A stretch of DNA of 64,000 bases from Ifrita kowaldi (lineage: Eukaryota; Chordata; Aves; Passeriformes; Cinclosomatidae). The position numbers and the translations under genes are program-made. How positions within the stretch are numbered: the first letter of the stretch is position 1; each line of letters starts with the position of its first letter. The DNA lies in the NCBI GenBank assembly GCA_013398055.1, contig VZRS01005616.1, forward strand, positions 1-64,000, written 5' to 3'. The notes under the pieces were generated by a model. The model searched no databases and was not told where the DNA came from. It worked only from the letters and a program-made list of their open reading frames with translations. Shown piece after piece: positions 13,291-26,100 of this stretch.

Positions 13291-16200
13291 ACAATGAGGT
13301 TTTGGCCTATCTTCCCAATTAAGTGTCACAGCTGTTTCATGAGTGTGGAAGAGGAAGAAGCTTTGAGGGAGGTAAACTGAAAAAAAAAAGTGCAGTAAAA
13401 ATGCAAAACCCACATGGACTTTCATCACCAAAGGCCTCTACGCATTTCATAGAGCACAAGAGGAACCAGGTACTTTGCTAATGCCCAAGAATCATTATAA
13501 AAACATCTACTAGCCTTTATTTTCTTTGAAGGGGTAATTAGGTAGCTTCTCAAGAACTTTTTTTGGCATTGTTTTCAATTATTTTGCTTGGGTTTGCTTT
13601 GTTTCTTTTCAGTGTCTGAGACTCAGGCAGCTCTACAAAGAGATACAGACAAATACAATAATAAATCTGACTTCTCTCCACTTAGTCCTCTATCGAGGGA
13701 GTTACTTTCTTGTGTAAAATCAATCAAAACTTTTTCGGAAAACTGATTGACTCTACCAAGTAATCATAATGTGAGTAACTCAGATTTATTTCAAGCCACA
13801 TTCTTCTTTACAGTTGCAGTAGAAGATGAGAAACAAAGGAAAGGCAATATACATCAACCTGTTCACATGCAGTAGCTCATGGTATTCAGCAGTAGCATCT
13901 AAAAATAGCCCACAGAATGGGGAAAGATATAAATGTATAGATATACAGATGCATAGATAAATCTAAAGTTTCAGAAAAAAAAGTTATTCTATCATTTCAA
14001 ATAATGCATCTGGGAGGGGGAAAAAAAAAGGATGCACCTACATGATTTCTGAATACAGACTTACCAAAAATAGAGAACAGCTGAGTTCTGAAGTGCTCAT
14101 TTTTTAAGGGAAGTGAGAAATAGAAGTGGTATGATGAGAAGATGTCATAGAAAGAGGCTTCAGTGACTGGTGAATGAGTACCAGTTTGGAGTTTTGTTGG
14201 ATAAAGTGAGAGACAGCTCATACCACGCTGACCCCAGAGCAGAACATACACAAGGAATGCTCAGTATCAACAATGCCCTGATGCTCTGCTTTCCTTAAAG
14301 GTCTTCTGGCATTAGTGGGATGATAAAGCAGTTTGTAGAATGAAAATTCTTCTGGGGAAGTATTGATCAAAAGCATCTGCTGTTCTCATTGGGTATTGCT
14401 GAAAATAACTGCCTGCTTTGTAACCAAGCAGAGGAATTTGGTGAATACAGGATTGCATAAGGTCTACAAAGACATATTAAATGTGAGATAGGTACTCAGT
14501 ATGATCTACAAAAGAACCTAAAAAGAGAATTGTAAAGGATTAGGCACCCACCCTTCTTCAGTCCTTTTGCAAGTGCTGTGTGGCACCCTTACTCATCTCT
14601 GTATGCAGAAATCCCTTAATAAACATCCCAAGCTTTAATCACAATCCTTTAAATGACGTTTGAACCTTGGATTTCAAGTTTCAAGCACAGAAATGAATCA
14701 TGAGTGGAATTTTCCCTTCACTTTCCAGCTCCTCTCCAAACCTTCCCTTCCCCCATCTCAACGTCTTCTGTTGAGACACAGGCTGTACTTGCAGAGCAGG
14801 AAAAAGGCATCTTTTGTTTTCTGGAGGAAAGCAAGCAAAAGTGAGCTATCAAGGCAGGACTGCACGTGTCCACTGATCTGACACATTTTGACTGATCTCT
14901 CCTCTTTGTCCCTTGTGTTTCTGCCTCAGCCTTCTCTCTTTGTCCTCAACTTCCACTGAGACCAACAGAAAGTTTCTTATCACATCCTGTTATTTGCAAG
15001 CAGCAAGCTTGGAAGACTTAAACCTTTTCCCTTAAATGTATGCTCTGATTGTGGAAAAGCAGGGTCCTTAGGAAATTTCAGCAAAATTGCTTCTGCTGTT
15101 GGAAGGAATAACACACAGGGAAGAAGCAGATATGAAGTAATCTAAAGTAAATCTAGGGAAGTAAATCTTCCATAGACTTACATTATTTCCCTGTTTTCAT
15201 GGAAATTCTCTAGCACCCTCATGCTCACCTCTACCCCTCACTTACCAGCAGTGTCCTGTCCACTCTCCTTGGGCCTGGTGAGCTGCAGTTTCAGCAGAAT
15301 ATGTTGCACAGGGTCTCTTGGCCCTTCAAAAACTTTCAGACTAGCAAGCACACTCCATCCCAGGTTTTAAGACAAATTTCTCCTGAGGTTGCTTCTTTTG
15401 GCTGGTAGGGACAATTATGGGACTGAAAATAGGTTGGCACCCAGGCAGCCAAGAGGAGCAGAGGGGCCAGAACCCAGCTAGGAGTGAAAATGAGATGAGG
15501 AGCTAGAGGACCGTAAGGAAGGAGAAGGGGAAAGCACTGGGAAGAGCAGAGGATTGGTTTCAGGTAGTGCCACAGTCCCCAGAACAGCAAATACAATTCC
15601 CTGAGCTATAGGACTGCCCTGGGATCCTGCAGATTGCTGTCATAGTCCCACTGAAAATGGGACACAAGGAAAAACATGCAGCCCACCTACCACATAATCA
15701 CCAGCCCCCGCAGAACCCTCACGGGGGGATGCAGGTTGGTCCTCTGCCCTCCCACACAGCTAAGGGTGAATCTCTCTCTTCTCCTGCAAGACAGAGGGCT
15801 AGACTACTGCAAGAAATATGCCCTGAGGGCTTCTGGGAAATTAAAAATGAAGTTTTCAGATTGACAAGTCTGTGAGAGACACAGACACAATCTTGTGCTG
15901 GGAGAGAATGGCAATAAAAAGCAGTCGTGCTTTTATACTGCTGAGCAGAGGCAGTAAGCATTAAAAAAAATGCTCAGGCAGCAAACTGCAACAGCAACAG
16001 CAAAATACCACATTTTTTGTCAAAAATCAAACCACCTCTAGGAGTAAATTAACAGTAACCAGTCCTGAGCTCCTCACCCCAGCAGAAATGGCAGTGCTGC
16101 CATATTTATTGATTCAGTAAGCTTCAAATGCTGGAATAAGGAGCCCTTAAAAGAAACCAGAGAATTTCAAGACATGGTGGTTGTAAGAGCATTAGTTGTG

Positions 16201-16942
16201 TAGATGGGTAGTCTTTTGCCTGAGCTATTTTTAAAGACCATCAGAATAAATCATCTATTCATCTATAGTTAGCACTGCTAGAAAAATTATCTGTCCAGTA
16301 TATTTCAGACATCAAGTCTAAAAAGGAAACTGAGCGCCATGGAGAAAGTAATGAGTGCTATTTTGTACTCAACTCTGCATTTCAGTCTAATAGTTGAACG
16401 CACCTAGTTCAGTGACCAGTGAGAATAAGGATTTCTTAGTTACACTTTGAAATCTCAAGAGCTGAGATGGCTAAGTTATGATTGCATTCACGATGGAGAA
16501 GGGTAAAAAGAAGCCCTGAGGAACCACATTGTCAATGCCATAATTGAGAATAAAGATTGATGTCCAAGTGTTCTGCCTGTGGGTGAACCTCAATAACTCT
16601 GCCTTCAATATGGACTTCAATAAGCCAAAAGGGCTGGTTTGCTCTTATTATCCCAAGAAGCACATGCTTGACCAAGTGCAGGTTTTGTGAAAGCATTATC
16701 AGTTGAAAACTGGTATCACGAAGCAGCCAGAGCTACTGCAGGAAGAGCAAGTGTCTTCCAAAGTTCTCCTTTCACCTACTTCTGTGATCTAAATGGAGGT
16801 TCCTGCTTCCTTCCAAAAAACACATCAACTTAGCATTCCTGCCTTTCTTACTTATGGATCATTACTATGACTACCAATGCAGAAAGAGATCTGGGGCATT
16901 TTTCAGTCAACACACAAAATTCAAGTTCCTTAATGAGTATGT
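13291..16942. other. Intergenic DNA, no feature seen
   Basis: No exon, RNA gene or recognisable interspersed repeat. Open frames are under 90 codons and have no domain signature. Confidence 0.5.
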
Positions 16943-17240
16943 TGATTCAGGCTAGGATAGAGTTAATTTTCTTCACAGCAGTTCACGTGGTGATATATTT
17001 TCCATTTATGATGAAAACAGTGTTGATAACACAGGGATATTTTGGCTATTGCTGAGTAGTGATTACACAACATCAAGGGTTTTTCTGCTTCTCCTGTTGT
17101 CCTGTCGGTTAGTAGGCTGGGGTGCACAGGAAGCTGGGATGGGACACAGCCAGGATAGTGGACAACAGCTGACCAAAGGGGTGTCCCACATCATATGGCT
17201 TCATGCTCAGCAAGTAGCACCAGAGGGAAGAAGAATCTTA
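16943..17240 (-). mobile_element. LTR fragment, same family as 12.2 kb but inverted
   Basis: On the plus strand it reads 'gctaggatagagttaatttt', 'cagtgttgataacacaggga', 'attgctgagtagtgattaca', 'tagtaggctggggtgcacag' and 'ccacatcatatggcttcatg'. This is the reverse complement of the LTR family at 12.2-13.3 kb. A CR1 begins just beyond it, and whether LTR sequence continues past that CR1 is unclear. No viral coding sequence is attached. Confidence 0.75.
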
Positions 17241-17245
17241 GAGCC

Positions 17246-17790
17246 AGAGAATCACAGAATATGCTGAGCTGGATGGGACCCATCAGGATCATCAAGTCCA
17301 ACTCCTGGCCCTGTGCAGGACATCCCAAGAGTCACACCACATGCCTGAGAGCATTGTACAGACACTTCTCTAATTCTGTCAGGCTTGGGGCTGGCACTTC
17401 TCTGGGGAGCTTGTTCCAGTGCTCAACCCTCTCTGGGAGAGAATTTCCCTGCTACCCAACCTGCAATCCCCTGACTCCGCTTCATGCTGTTTCCTCCGGT
17501 CTTGTCACTGGTCATGACAGTGAGGAAATCAGTCCCTGACCCTCCACTTCCCCTTGTGAGGATGTTGAAGACCATAATGGGGTCTCCTCTCAGTCTCCTC
17601 TTCTCCAGGCTGAACAGACCAAGCCACCCCAGCCACTCCTCATATGGCTTCTCCTCCAGACCCTTCACCATCCTCATGGGCTCCTTTGGACACTCTCTAA
17701 TGGCCTAATGTCCTTTTTATATTGTGGTGCCCAAAACTGCACACAGGAGTCGAGGTGAGGCCACACCAGTGCAGAAGAAGGAAGGGAATC
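17246..17790 (-). mobile_element. CR1 LINE fragment
   Basis: It opens with 'agagaatcacagaatatgct' and 'gatgggacccatcaggatca', then 'gtctcctctcagtctcctct' and 'tctccaggctgaaca', ending near 'gtcgaggtgaggccacacca'. This is a CR1 3' end on the minus strand. It belongs to a subfamily different from the copy at 929, with 'gtccaactcctggccctg' in place of the usual block. The 114- and 84-codon frames here are CR1 sequence. Confidence 0.9.
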
Positions 17791-20627
17791 TGGCCATCAG
17801 GTTAAAACTTACAGGGGTTAGGGGATACTGACTTACAGCCAGTGTGCCCATGCAGCCACGTTTCCTATTCATTTCAGTATAAATTCAGACTAAAAATTAA
17901 AAAAAGGTGTCACAATTTCTACCCATTTTCCTCATTCTAATTTAGAGAAACTATTTTTGTCAGGAGACAGGAGCTTTCATCACTAATAGCCAAGATCCCC
18001 AGGGTATCTTTCAGAGAAGAGTGACTGCAAACATCTGTATTCAGCATCCCTGGAGGCCCAGAGTCCCACAAAAGTCAATACCCAGCTCTCAACCTGTGTG
18101 ATCATATTAGTCAGGAGAAGTTAACCAAAAAGCCAAGCCATGGGCCTAATGAGACTTGACTATTGTCATGGGACAGACACTTCTGGTTTTGTTTACAAAC
18201 TTCTTCCAGCTTAGGTGCATTTTGCCTTATTTAAAAAAAAAAAAAAACAACAAAAAAACAAAAAAAACCCATCAAACAAAAAACCAAAACCAAAACCAAA
18301 CAATCCCCCCCCAACCAAACAAAACAAAGAAAAAGCAGCAAATTTAGATGCATAGGGCAGTGGAATGAGGAAAGCACTAGTACTCAGAGGCATCTACCCT
18401 ACTAGCAATGCTGCTCACAAAGAAATGAGTCTATTCACACAAGATTACGAGCTTGGCTTTTAATAACAGCTTTTATGAAGTGCTGGCCCCTCTTCCCACA
18501 GGAGGGGACCTCCATTCATGTAAACTCTCCTTCACACAGCATGTGCTGGAAGTATTTGATTTCATCTTCTCTTTTGACTTTTCAAATGAAGGCTGAGGAT
18601 GTCGCGTCTTTGCTGTTGATTCTGTCAGCTGGGACTTGCTCTAAGAAAAGTCAACTAATATGTGACTCACAACTGTGTGACAAAACTTCACAGGAATACC
18701 AGTGCCGCCCTTCCAGCCTGCTTTGTTCAAGTAGACAGATGTTTTCTGAAGACATTGGGAAGATGTGTTTTCTTCCTGTGCCTCCATTTACCCTAAATCA
18801 GACCAGACAAGGACCATGCCATTCTGCATCCAGTCTTTACAGTCCGGTCACCTGGTTACCTCCAGCCTCAAGCATGTTTTATTACCACAGAAGACACAGC
18901 TCTTCAGCCCAAATACAGAAAGTATTCAAGGAGAGACTGAGTATTAGCTTTGCTGAAGCTTTCGATTAGGCAATTCGTGATGTTCTTAGCAAAAAGACCC
19001 ATCAGTGTGTTCTTGTCAAAGAGCTGCCAGTCCAAATTCTAGCTTTCATAGTCCTCTTGTATTATGCAGGTCTTGAAAGCTTTGTGTCATATCACAGCAT
19101 TAGAATTCACAAGATCTTTCTAGATTTAAAAAGTGTATTAATACAAATCTCTCTCTTCCCCCCTCAGTCTCTCTATTTCCCCTCACCTGTGCAGTTAGCC
19201 ATATGGTAACTGAGGCAACCTGGATTTACAGCTGGATGTGAAGACCATAAAGTCTTTATAACTCTCTAACTCATAATATTTCTGTAAGAATCTTTACATA
19301 AACAAACCAGGAGGATAAGAGCCATTCATGTACAATACAGCTGTCCTGAACTTCTCCGTGAAACCTTTAATGGGTTAAATGGAATCTCCACATCTCCTTC
19401 CAGATACAGACCTCACATCTCCCACCCCCAGAGACAGCCTTACTTCAGTTTTGGTAATGGAACCTCATTCTGCCTTCAGACAATGAGTTAATCTCCAGCT
19501 CATTTATTTCCAAAATTCCATGTTATCATTGTCAAGCAAATATCTTTGGAGGAAACAAATCTGCTTGCCATGAAAATTAAACCCCATAAAATTTGGGATT
19601 TCATCCCATTGTTGCCTATTATTGGACAAGAGTTTCTGCAAGAGCTAGTTGGATATCTGATGTCTTGCACAGCACTAACACTAGAAAACAGGTGGAATCT
19701 GCAGGAGTTAGGGAAATCATCCTTGCAGGGATTAATACAGTTGTGGATAATATGAATAAATTTGGTCTCACAAGCAGAATACGTCATTCCCATGTCCTGA
19801 AGTAGTGGAGTATAAACACCCCATTAATGCCACAGGGGCAGCGCCCAAAGCAAAGGCAAATTCATGCCAGGAACCCACTTGAGGCAAAAAAAATTATTCT
19901 GTTCTTCTCCTCTTCAATACAGTTTTTTTGAGACCTGTTTCAATATATCTTAAGTGCCACAACTAGAGAGCAGAAACAAAGCACAGTGTTTCCATTATGC
20001 ATCTGGACAGTGTCAGCCTAGAACTAGAAACACTTTTCTTCTTTTCAGATTGTAAAATGAAAAGACTCAAAATCAGGCAGAGAGCAGGCTGGGAAAGGTT
20101 ATTCAAGGTTGTCCAGCTCTGGAGAAGGGGGTTGTTTTATGACAAAATATTGCAATATCCTCAGCAGTTAATCCAGTGTCTATCTGAAGCCTAGGCACTC
20201 ACTGAGCTCAGCTCAGCAGTGTGTGCAGGTGACTGCACTCCATAATGTGAGGGGGACCTGAACTCCTGCCAGGCCGAGGATGCCTGGATGCAGCAAAGCT
20301 CACATTCAACCCAAATCTCCAGAACTGCCTCAGTCATTCTTCATCTGTCTGCTCCTGCCTCATGCTGTTCTCTCCCTGCTTTCTATTCACAGGGTCTTTG
20401 TGGCCAAATACATTTGGTGCTGTCTTCCAGTGCTAGGCATTTCTTCCTGTTCACAATACATATTTTGCATTTCCTTCCGCTGGAGAAAATTCCTTGGAGA
20501 ACTGTAAAATATGTGCAGTACCAGGGCATGGCTGTGTAGACAGACTTAGCCACAATTTATCTGCTGCCCTTCCAGGTTATTCCCAGGGTCACTGTTACCA
20601 GAGGAGCTTGTAGAGCAGAAAGGGTCA
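17791..20627. other. Intergenic DNA with an A-rich tract
   Basis: No gene seen. The 164-codon frame at 18475-18969 (+) has no recognisable domain and no codon or splice context. An A/C-rich low-complexity tract lies at 18233-18335. Confidence 0.5.
18233..18335. repeat. A-rich low-complexity tract
   Basis: Long A runs interrupted by single C and short CCA/AAC units, with a C run in the middle. It could be a decayed poly(A), but no retrogene body is recognisable upstream, and CR1 elements do not leave poly(A) tails. Confidence 0.85.
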
Positions 20628-20760
20628 CAGACTCATAGAACCAAAGAATGATTTGGGTTGGAAGGAACCTTAAAGATCATCTCCTTCCAACCCCCCTGCC
20701 ATGGCCAGGGACGCCTTCCACTAGACCAGGTAGCCTGGACCCTCACCTAGCCTGGTCTTG
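20628..20760 (-). mobile_element. CR1 LINE, short 3' fragment
   Basis: It begins with 'gactcatagaaccaaagaat', then 'tgggttggaaggaaccttaa' and 'ccaacccccctgccatggcc'. This is the most common CR1 3' end, cut off after about 130 bp. Confidence 0.92.
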
Positions 20761-20907
20761 CTGCTCACTTACCAGAAACACCCACCAGCAATGTTTCCCA
20801 CCCCCAGGCACTGTATCATCCACCAGGTGACAGCAAGAGACAGTGCAGATCATCACCAGAACACCAAGGCTGTCTTCCAGATGTTTGACCACTGTACTAA
20901 CAAAATT

Positions 20908-21195
20908 GTGTGTATGGAGGTCTGCACAACTCCCATTAATGGATGAGAACACCACTTTGCAGAAAACACTGAAAAAAAACCCCTGTGGTCAAGAAGCCTC
21001 CTGTTTTAATGACTGTGACAATATCTTTTCTATTAAAAAAAAAACCCTTGGCTGAATTTTGTTTGTGGAGACACTGGAGCTGGATAGAGCTTTGAACTCT
21101 GAGATGTCAATGTCAGCAATGGTTTGATGACAAAGACTGCAGCTGTGATGCTCTGTGAACCAGGAAAATAAACCTCCTGGGATCAGGCATAGAAA
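20908..21195. repeat. Direct repeat copy A, about 285 bp
   Basis: This segment recurs in the same orientation at 22913-23196 with roughly 90% identity by eye. Shared landmarks are 'cccattaatggatgagaaca', 'gactgtgacaatatc', 'gagctttgaactctgagatg' and 'gtgaaccaggaaaataaacc'. An AATAAA lies near the 3' end (21167-21172). It may be one of a pair of LTRs, two insertions of one repeat family, or a local duplication. No recognisable coding content is present. Confidence 0.9.
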
Positions 21196-22548
21196 TGGAG
21201 CTGAGAAGTTGCTTGAGAAGTGGAGCAGTCAGTAGTGTAATGACTTGAAAGCCTGGGGATCATGCAAGCGATGATGTCTGTGCTACACACTAGGAATTCA
21301 ATCCCTTCTCCCAAATAAGGGCCCTTGACAGACTGTAACACTACATTCTGGACAGAGAGATATTGTGCATCTGATGCCTTGTCTTCCATTGAAGTCCAGG
21401 ATTATGAACTGTAAGTCATTTAGCCCACTTTAGATAAGCATCACTTACAAATCGGATTATAATTCACAGAGGCACAACATGTTCAGGGCAAAACCGTGTC
21501 AGACACCAAGATAAGTATTCCAGGAGGTTCTGCTGCATGGTAGCTTTGCAGACAAGGAACCATGGTACTGGGATCATTGTAGTAACACATGAACTGACAA
21601 AAGAGGCCTTTTTTAATTCAGCTTGAGACAAAGGTGAGCTATCAGACCTCCCAAGGCAATTACCACAGAGCACTAGGGAAGGCTGTGCAACGTGCAGCTC
21701 TTCGTGGTTGTTCATGGTGCTTTGGCACACATATACATTATTAATGCTGCTATTTTTTAAGTTTTATGTTCCCTTGTGCTGTGTGAAAAGCTACGGCATC
21801 CACCATTGTGCAAGTGACCGTCCTTTGAACATATATCCATTTCCCATTTTCCCACATGAAGTGTTTGTCTATGTTCAGTGGAACAAATAAAGAGAAGAGC
21901 TGCCAGCTCTGACTCAGAGGGGAGGGGGATGCCACAGGCAGCTTCCCAGAGGAAGCAAGGGTGAAGGTTTCTCTCACACAACAAGCAGACGGTCTCAGGC
22001 ATTCCTTGCCAGCTTCACAGAAATTCTGGAATATTAATGAAAGAAATGCAGGTCTCCCTCCCACCCCTGCTTCTCTCAGAGACGTCGACGAATGAGTCAG
22101 CGATGAGCTGCTGCTGCTGCGTCATCACTGTAATCACTGGGGAGAATCCCGAGTCACAGGGAGAAGCTTAAGCCATGGAGTTACTCCTCACCAGAGTGCT
22201 GGGGCAGGCAGGGCAGGATGACATTCAGCACTGGGCTCAGAAGCAATTCCCTGGTAGGATTAAGCTGCTTTGAAGAAGAGGTCTCCCCTTCCCCTGTAGC
22301 CCCTTCCTTGCCAGGCTTTGCATCCACAGCCTGATAAGAAAGGAGGGTTTTGCTATGGTATTTAAGCCTCTGATGACATTGAAAAAGAAGGATGAAGGTG
22401 CACAGACTCACAACCCTGGTTCAGTTTTATGTCCAGCCAGATGTGCAGACACAGGAAGATATCAGAAGATTTGGATCCAGTTATTGGCTCTTCCAGAGAT
22501 TTGATTGACTTGGTTAAACCAATGGCACTCATTCTCATTTCTTCTTAG
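21196..22548. other. Spacer between the direct repeats
   Basis: No recognisable retroviral internal domain, exon or repeat. It contains the dense bZIP-motif cluster at 22081-22135, listed separately. Confidence 0.5.
22081..22135. promoter_or_regulatory. Candidate enhancer core with clustered bZIP sites
   Basis: Within 55 bp there is GACGTC at 22081-22086, an AP-1/NF-E2-like TGAGTCAGC at 22093-22101, and the reverse complement of TGACGCAGC (a MAF/CRE half-site type) at 22116-22124. A homeobox-like TAATCAC follows at 22131. The site types are known for the bZIP family; that this block is a working enhancer is my inference. No transcript or promoter element is seen beside it. Confidence 0.4.
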
Positions 22549-22908
22549 AATCAGAATCACAGAATCATTGGAAAAGACCTCCAAGATCATGAAGTCCAGC
22601 CTTTGACTGATCACCACCCTGTCAACTACACCATGGCACTAAGTGCCACATGCAGTCATTTTCTGAACCCCTTCAGGGCTGGTGGCCCCACCACCTCCCT
22701 GGGCAGCGCGTTCCAATGCTTGACCACTCTTTCCATAAAGAAATTCTTCCTGATGCCCAACATGAAGCTCTCCTGGTGCAGCTTGAGGCCATGTCCTCTT
22801 GTCACTAATTTTCTGGGAGAAGAGGCCAATACCCATGTGGCTGCAACCTCCTTTCAGGTGGTTGTACAGAGTGATAATATCTCCCAAGTCTCCTTTTCTC
22901 CAGGCTAC
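22549..22908 (-). mobile_element. CR1 LINE fragment abutting the second direct repeat
   Basis: It begins with 'tcagaatcacagaatcattg' and runs through 'tggaaaagacctccaagatc', 'caccacctccctgggcagc' and 'aagaaattcttcctgatgcc', to 'ctccttttctccaggcta'. It is a minus-strand CR1 3' end. Its 5' limit at 22908 lies a few bases from the start of direct repeat copy B. The first 100 codons of the 161-codon frame at 22603-23088 are CR1. Confidence 0.92.
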
Positions 22909-22912
22909 GGAA

Positions 22913-23196
22913 TGTGTTTAAAGAGGTCTGCATGGCTCCCATTAATGGATGAGAACACCACTTTGCAGAAAATACTGAAAAAACCCTGTAATAGAGAAGC
23001 CTCCTGTTTTTATGACTGTGACAATATCCTTTCTGTTCAAAAACCCCCTTGGCTGAATATTGTTTGCAGAGACACCGGAGCTGGGTAGAGCTTTGAACTC
23101 TGAGATGTCAATGTCAGCAATGGTTTGATGACAAAGACTGCAGCTGTGATGCTCTGTGAACCAGGAAAATAAACCTCCTGGGATCAGGCACAGAAA
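22913..23196. repeat. Direct repeat copy B, about 285 bp
   Basis: Partner of copy A, in the same orientation and starting about 2,005 bp further on. It shares the AATAAA (23168-23173) and the end motif 'gggatcaggca'. Differences are scattered substitutions and changes in A-run length, as expected for two old copies. Confidence 0.9.
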
Positions 23197-26100
23197 CAAA
23201 TCTGTAGAAGATAGGAGATATTCCCCCCTATCACTTTTAGCTATGGTTTAATCAGCAACATACTCAAAACCACTGACCACGCCTCACCTAACCTATGTGC
23301 CTTGGGAACACAAGTTTCCTCCAGAGAAATACTCCAAAAAACCCAGTATTTGTCCATCAGCTTCAGCTGATGAGCCATCCATAGAGCTAGGCCAAAACAA
23401 GACTATGGAGCAGGTGTCTGAGATGAGATTTGTCTTGTTCATCCTATCAGCAAGTTTTCTGGGTATGGTATTATCTTTTTGAAAGTCTTATGGCACAGGA
23501 ACACCAGTGAATGTTTAGGGCTTTTTGTAGATATGAAGGGGAAGAGAAAAGGAACATCATTGGCATCATCTGCATCTTTCTAAACTCCATGGTGTTATTC
23601 TGTGGAGCAGGAGACTCCTGCTTCTGGCATTCTGGTGTCTTGTATTCCTAAGAGGAAATGGTCAAGGGCAGATTATATATGGGTTTTTTTATTATTTGAG
23701 CCAGGATTCTTTTTCTTGACCCAAGTCCTATTTCGCTTTGGCACCTGCACTTTAATATTGAATTTTTCAAGGATCCTCCATTTCTCTTGATTTATGAGAT
23801 GAGAGGGAGTGACAAGCCTGACTGATTTCTGTGTATCTCAGTCTATGACATCAAACTTTCAGAAAGATCAAGGAGGCCATGAGAGTCATGGTCCCTTAAG
23901 AATGAGTTTGACATGGAAGCTGAATTTATATTAGCCAGCCCCACTCACAGCAGCTTGAATTCCTGCCTGTTTCTGTTTCTGACCTTCTGGTCCACCAGCA
24001 AGCACAGAGTCCAGAAGCACAGACCCACTCTAATCAGTGTTTCTTCATATTGTTCCTGAATCAAATAAACTCCTGTTTTAGTTCATTGCCTAAAGCCAGT
24101 TTCTTCTACAGGGACATCAGAGTTCTGAAGTTTCCTGGGCCATCATAAGCAGAAAAGAAGACACAACGGGGTTTGCTGTGGCCCAGTCTCCCCCTCCATG
24201 TGAGAGAAACATTAATCCTTAGCCTTAGGGTAGTGTGAGGGTTCGTTAACTCATGTTTACACAGTGCTAGGCATTAATTATTAAGTCAAGCTGCCATTGA
24301 AGGGAACAAAAGGCCTTGGCTTTCTGAATAATAGGGCAAGCATTTCTTGGAAGACTCCCACTGCCTCTTTGACAGATGCATAGTGTGACATGGCATGTGG
24401 GAAACTGCAACCGTGTTTTCCTTTAAGTCACATAACTAATTAAACTCACATGGCTCAAGCTTCGCTGAGTAGTGTGGTGTTTTGGAAGGAATTCTGCAAA
24501 GCTTTGTGAATAGCTGAAACTCTGAAGGTGAGGGTTGACTGATGACGAGTAGAAAGACAACATCACTAGTACGCAAATGGTGAATTTTTGTCTTTCAGCA
24601 ATTTTTTTTTAGTGTTAAAAAGAGGAGACAAAAAGTAAACATTTCCCCTTTATGAAAAAACCCTAAATAAAATTAGGACTCCACTGAAGAAGCTACTAAG
24701 CAATAAAAAAACCCCAGCCCCTTTTCGGTGAGAAAAGCCAGTATCTCCTACTCTGCAGCTGAAGACAATATGGCTGCAGGTTTCCATTTGCTTCACAGAT
24801 ACCTGGTACGTTCACAGGTGGACAAAACCCTCTCATAACCAAGAACAGCTCATTAGCCTGAAATTTTCTGAAGATCTCCCTAAGTAACAGAAATAACTGG
24901 GACTGTGCCATACCAGTAGCTACCATTTCTGCCCAGTACTGGGGTTATCTCTTTTAAAGTGAAAACAATCTGTGTCAGGGGTCAGAAAAGATCCTGACCT
25001 GGCTGTTCTACGTATGCACCATGCCTCAGTATAACAGGTGACTCAGAATACTGTAAAGGCCAATGTTTTACAAAACAGGATTATATTTCAACTTGGAAAC
25101 ACAGGGAGCTACCAGGTAATTGCCTATATGGGCATAGTTTCTGCTCTGAAAATTTTAAGTGATCTTCAGAGACATATTCCACATCTTTGTGAACATGGCT
25201 ATGGTCACAATTTTATCACAAACTATAATGCTTTGATGCAATTGCTTACAGCCCCAGCACAGCCTCTCCCACCTGGTGATTTATCTTCATACACACCTCC
25301 TCTCCACCCTCTTCAACCTAATTTTAAAGGCAGCCCCACAGCAAATATGAAGGACACCAGCTCCAAAGTGACATCCCAAGGAATCCCTGTGTGGATAAAC
25401 CACAGCCGTCCAAGATCAGACGGTGCTGGGCAGTCAGTGCCATTCTTTTTATTCTTGCCAGAGGAGTTTTAGTGCTCAGGGAGAATGAGGGAAATGTCTT
25501 TACTATGATTATTCCTTGTTGATTTTACCATCAGCATTACTGGTTATGCTACATCACCTGTGGAAGTGGTAGTATTGGTAGTAGTAGTAACAATAGTGAA
25601 AAGAGCATTATTCTTAGGAGCCATAGTCTGCAATGACTGCAATGACTTCAGCTTTTATCTGAAAAATAAATCTCTTAAGGGATCTCAGTTTAGTTGCGCT
25701 GTCAAAGCCGGTTCAGTCTGGGGAGGGGGGCTTGCTGGTGATGCATGTCTGCTTGGAACGTTGGCATCCCTGGCACATTTCCCATAGGTACCAGGATACT
25801 ATCAAACAGCAGCAGCACTTAGCCAGAGCTAACCCAGCAACATTAGAGATGGAAAAATGCACTCCAAAGAGTAAGGGAGGAGCACAAGGAGATCCTCATT
25901 TGAAGCATACAGGCTCTGCTCAGATTTACTGTCACCAGTTAACTGGTTCTGTAAGGCAACCACTTATGTGTAACTGATAGGTAGTAAAAAGAATTATTTG
26001 ATGATTATTCCATTGCCTTTCCATTACTGGCCTGACCTGATAAGAAGCAGCTCCCCTATCCATCACAGCTGTGACCGTTCTAACTGAACTCATTTTTCAG

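Noticed and set aside
18475..18969. 164-codon frame on the plus strand
   Set aside because: No recognisable domain, no splice or promoter context, and composition of random DNA.
22603..23088. 161-codon frame
   Set aside because: A chance fusion of CR1 sequence with direct repeat copy B.
24040..24110. 'aatcaaataaactcctgttt' as a possible retroviral LTR end
   Set aside because: AATAAA with a T-rich follow-up is suggestive, but no matching second copy or LTR start was seen.
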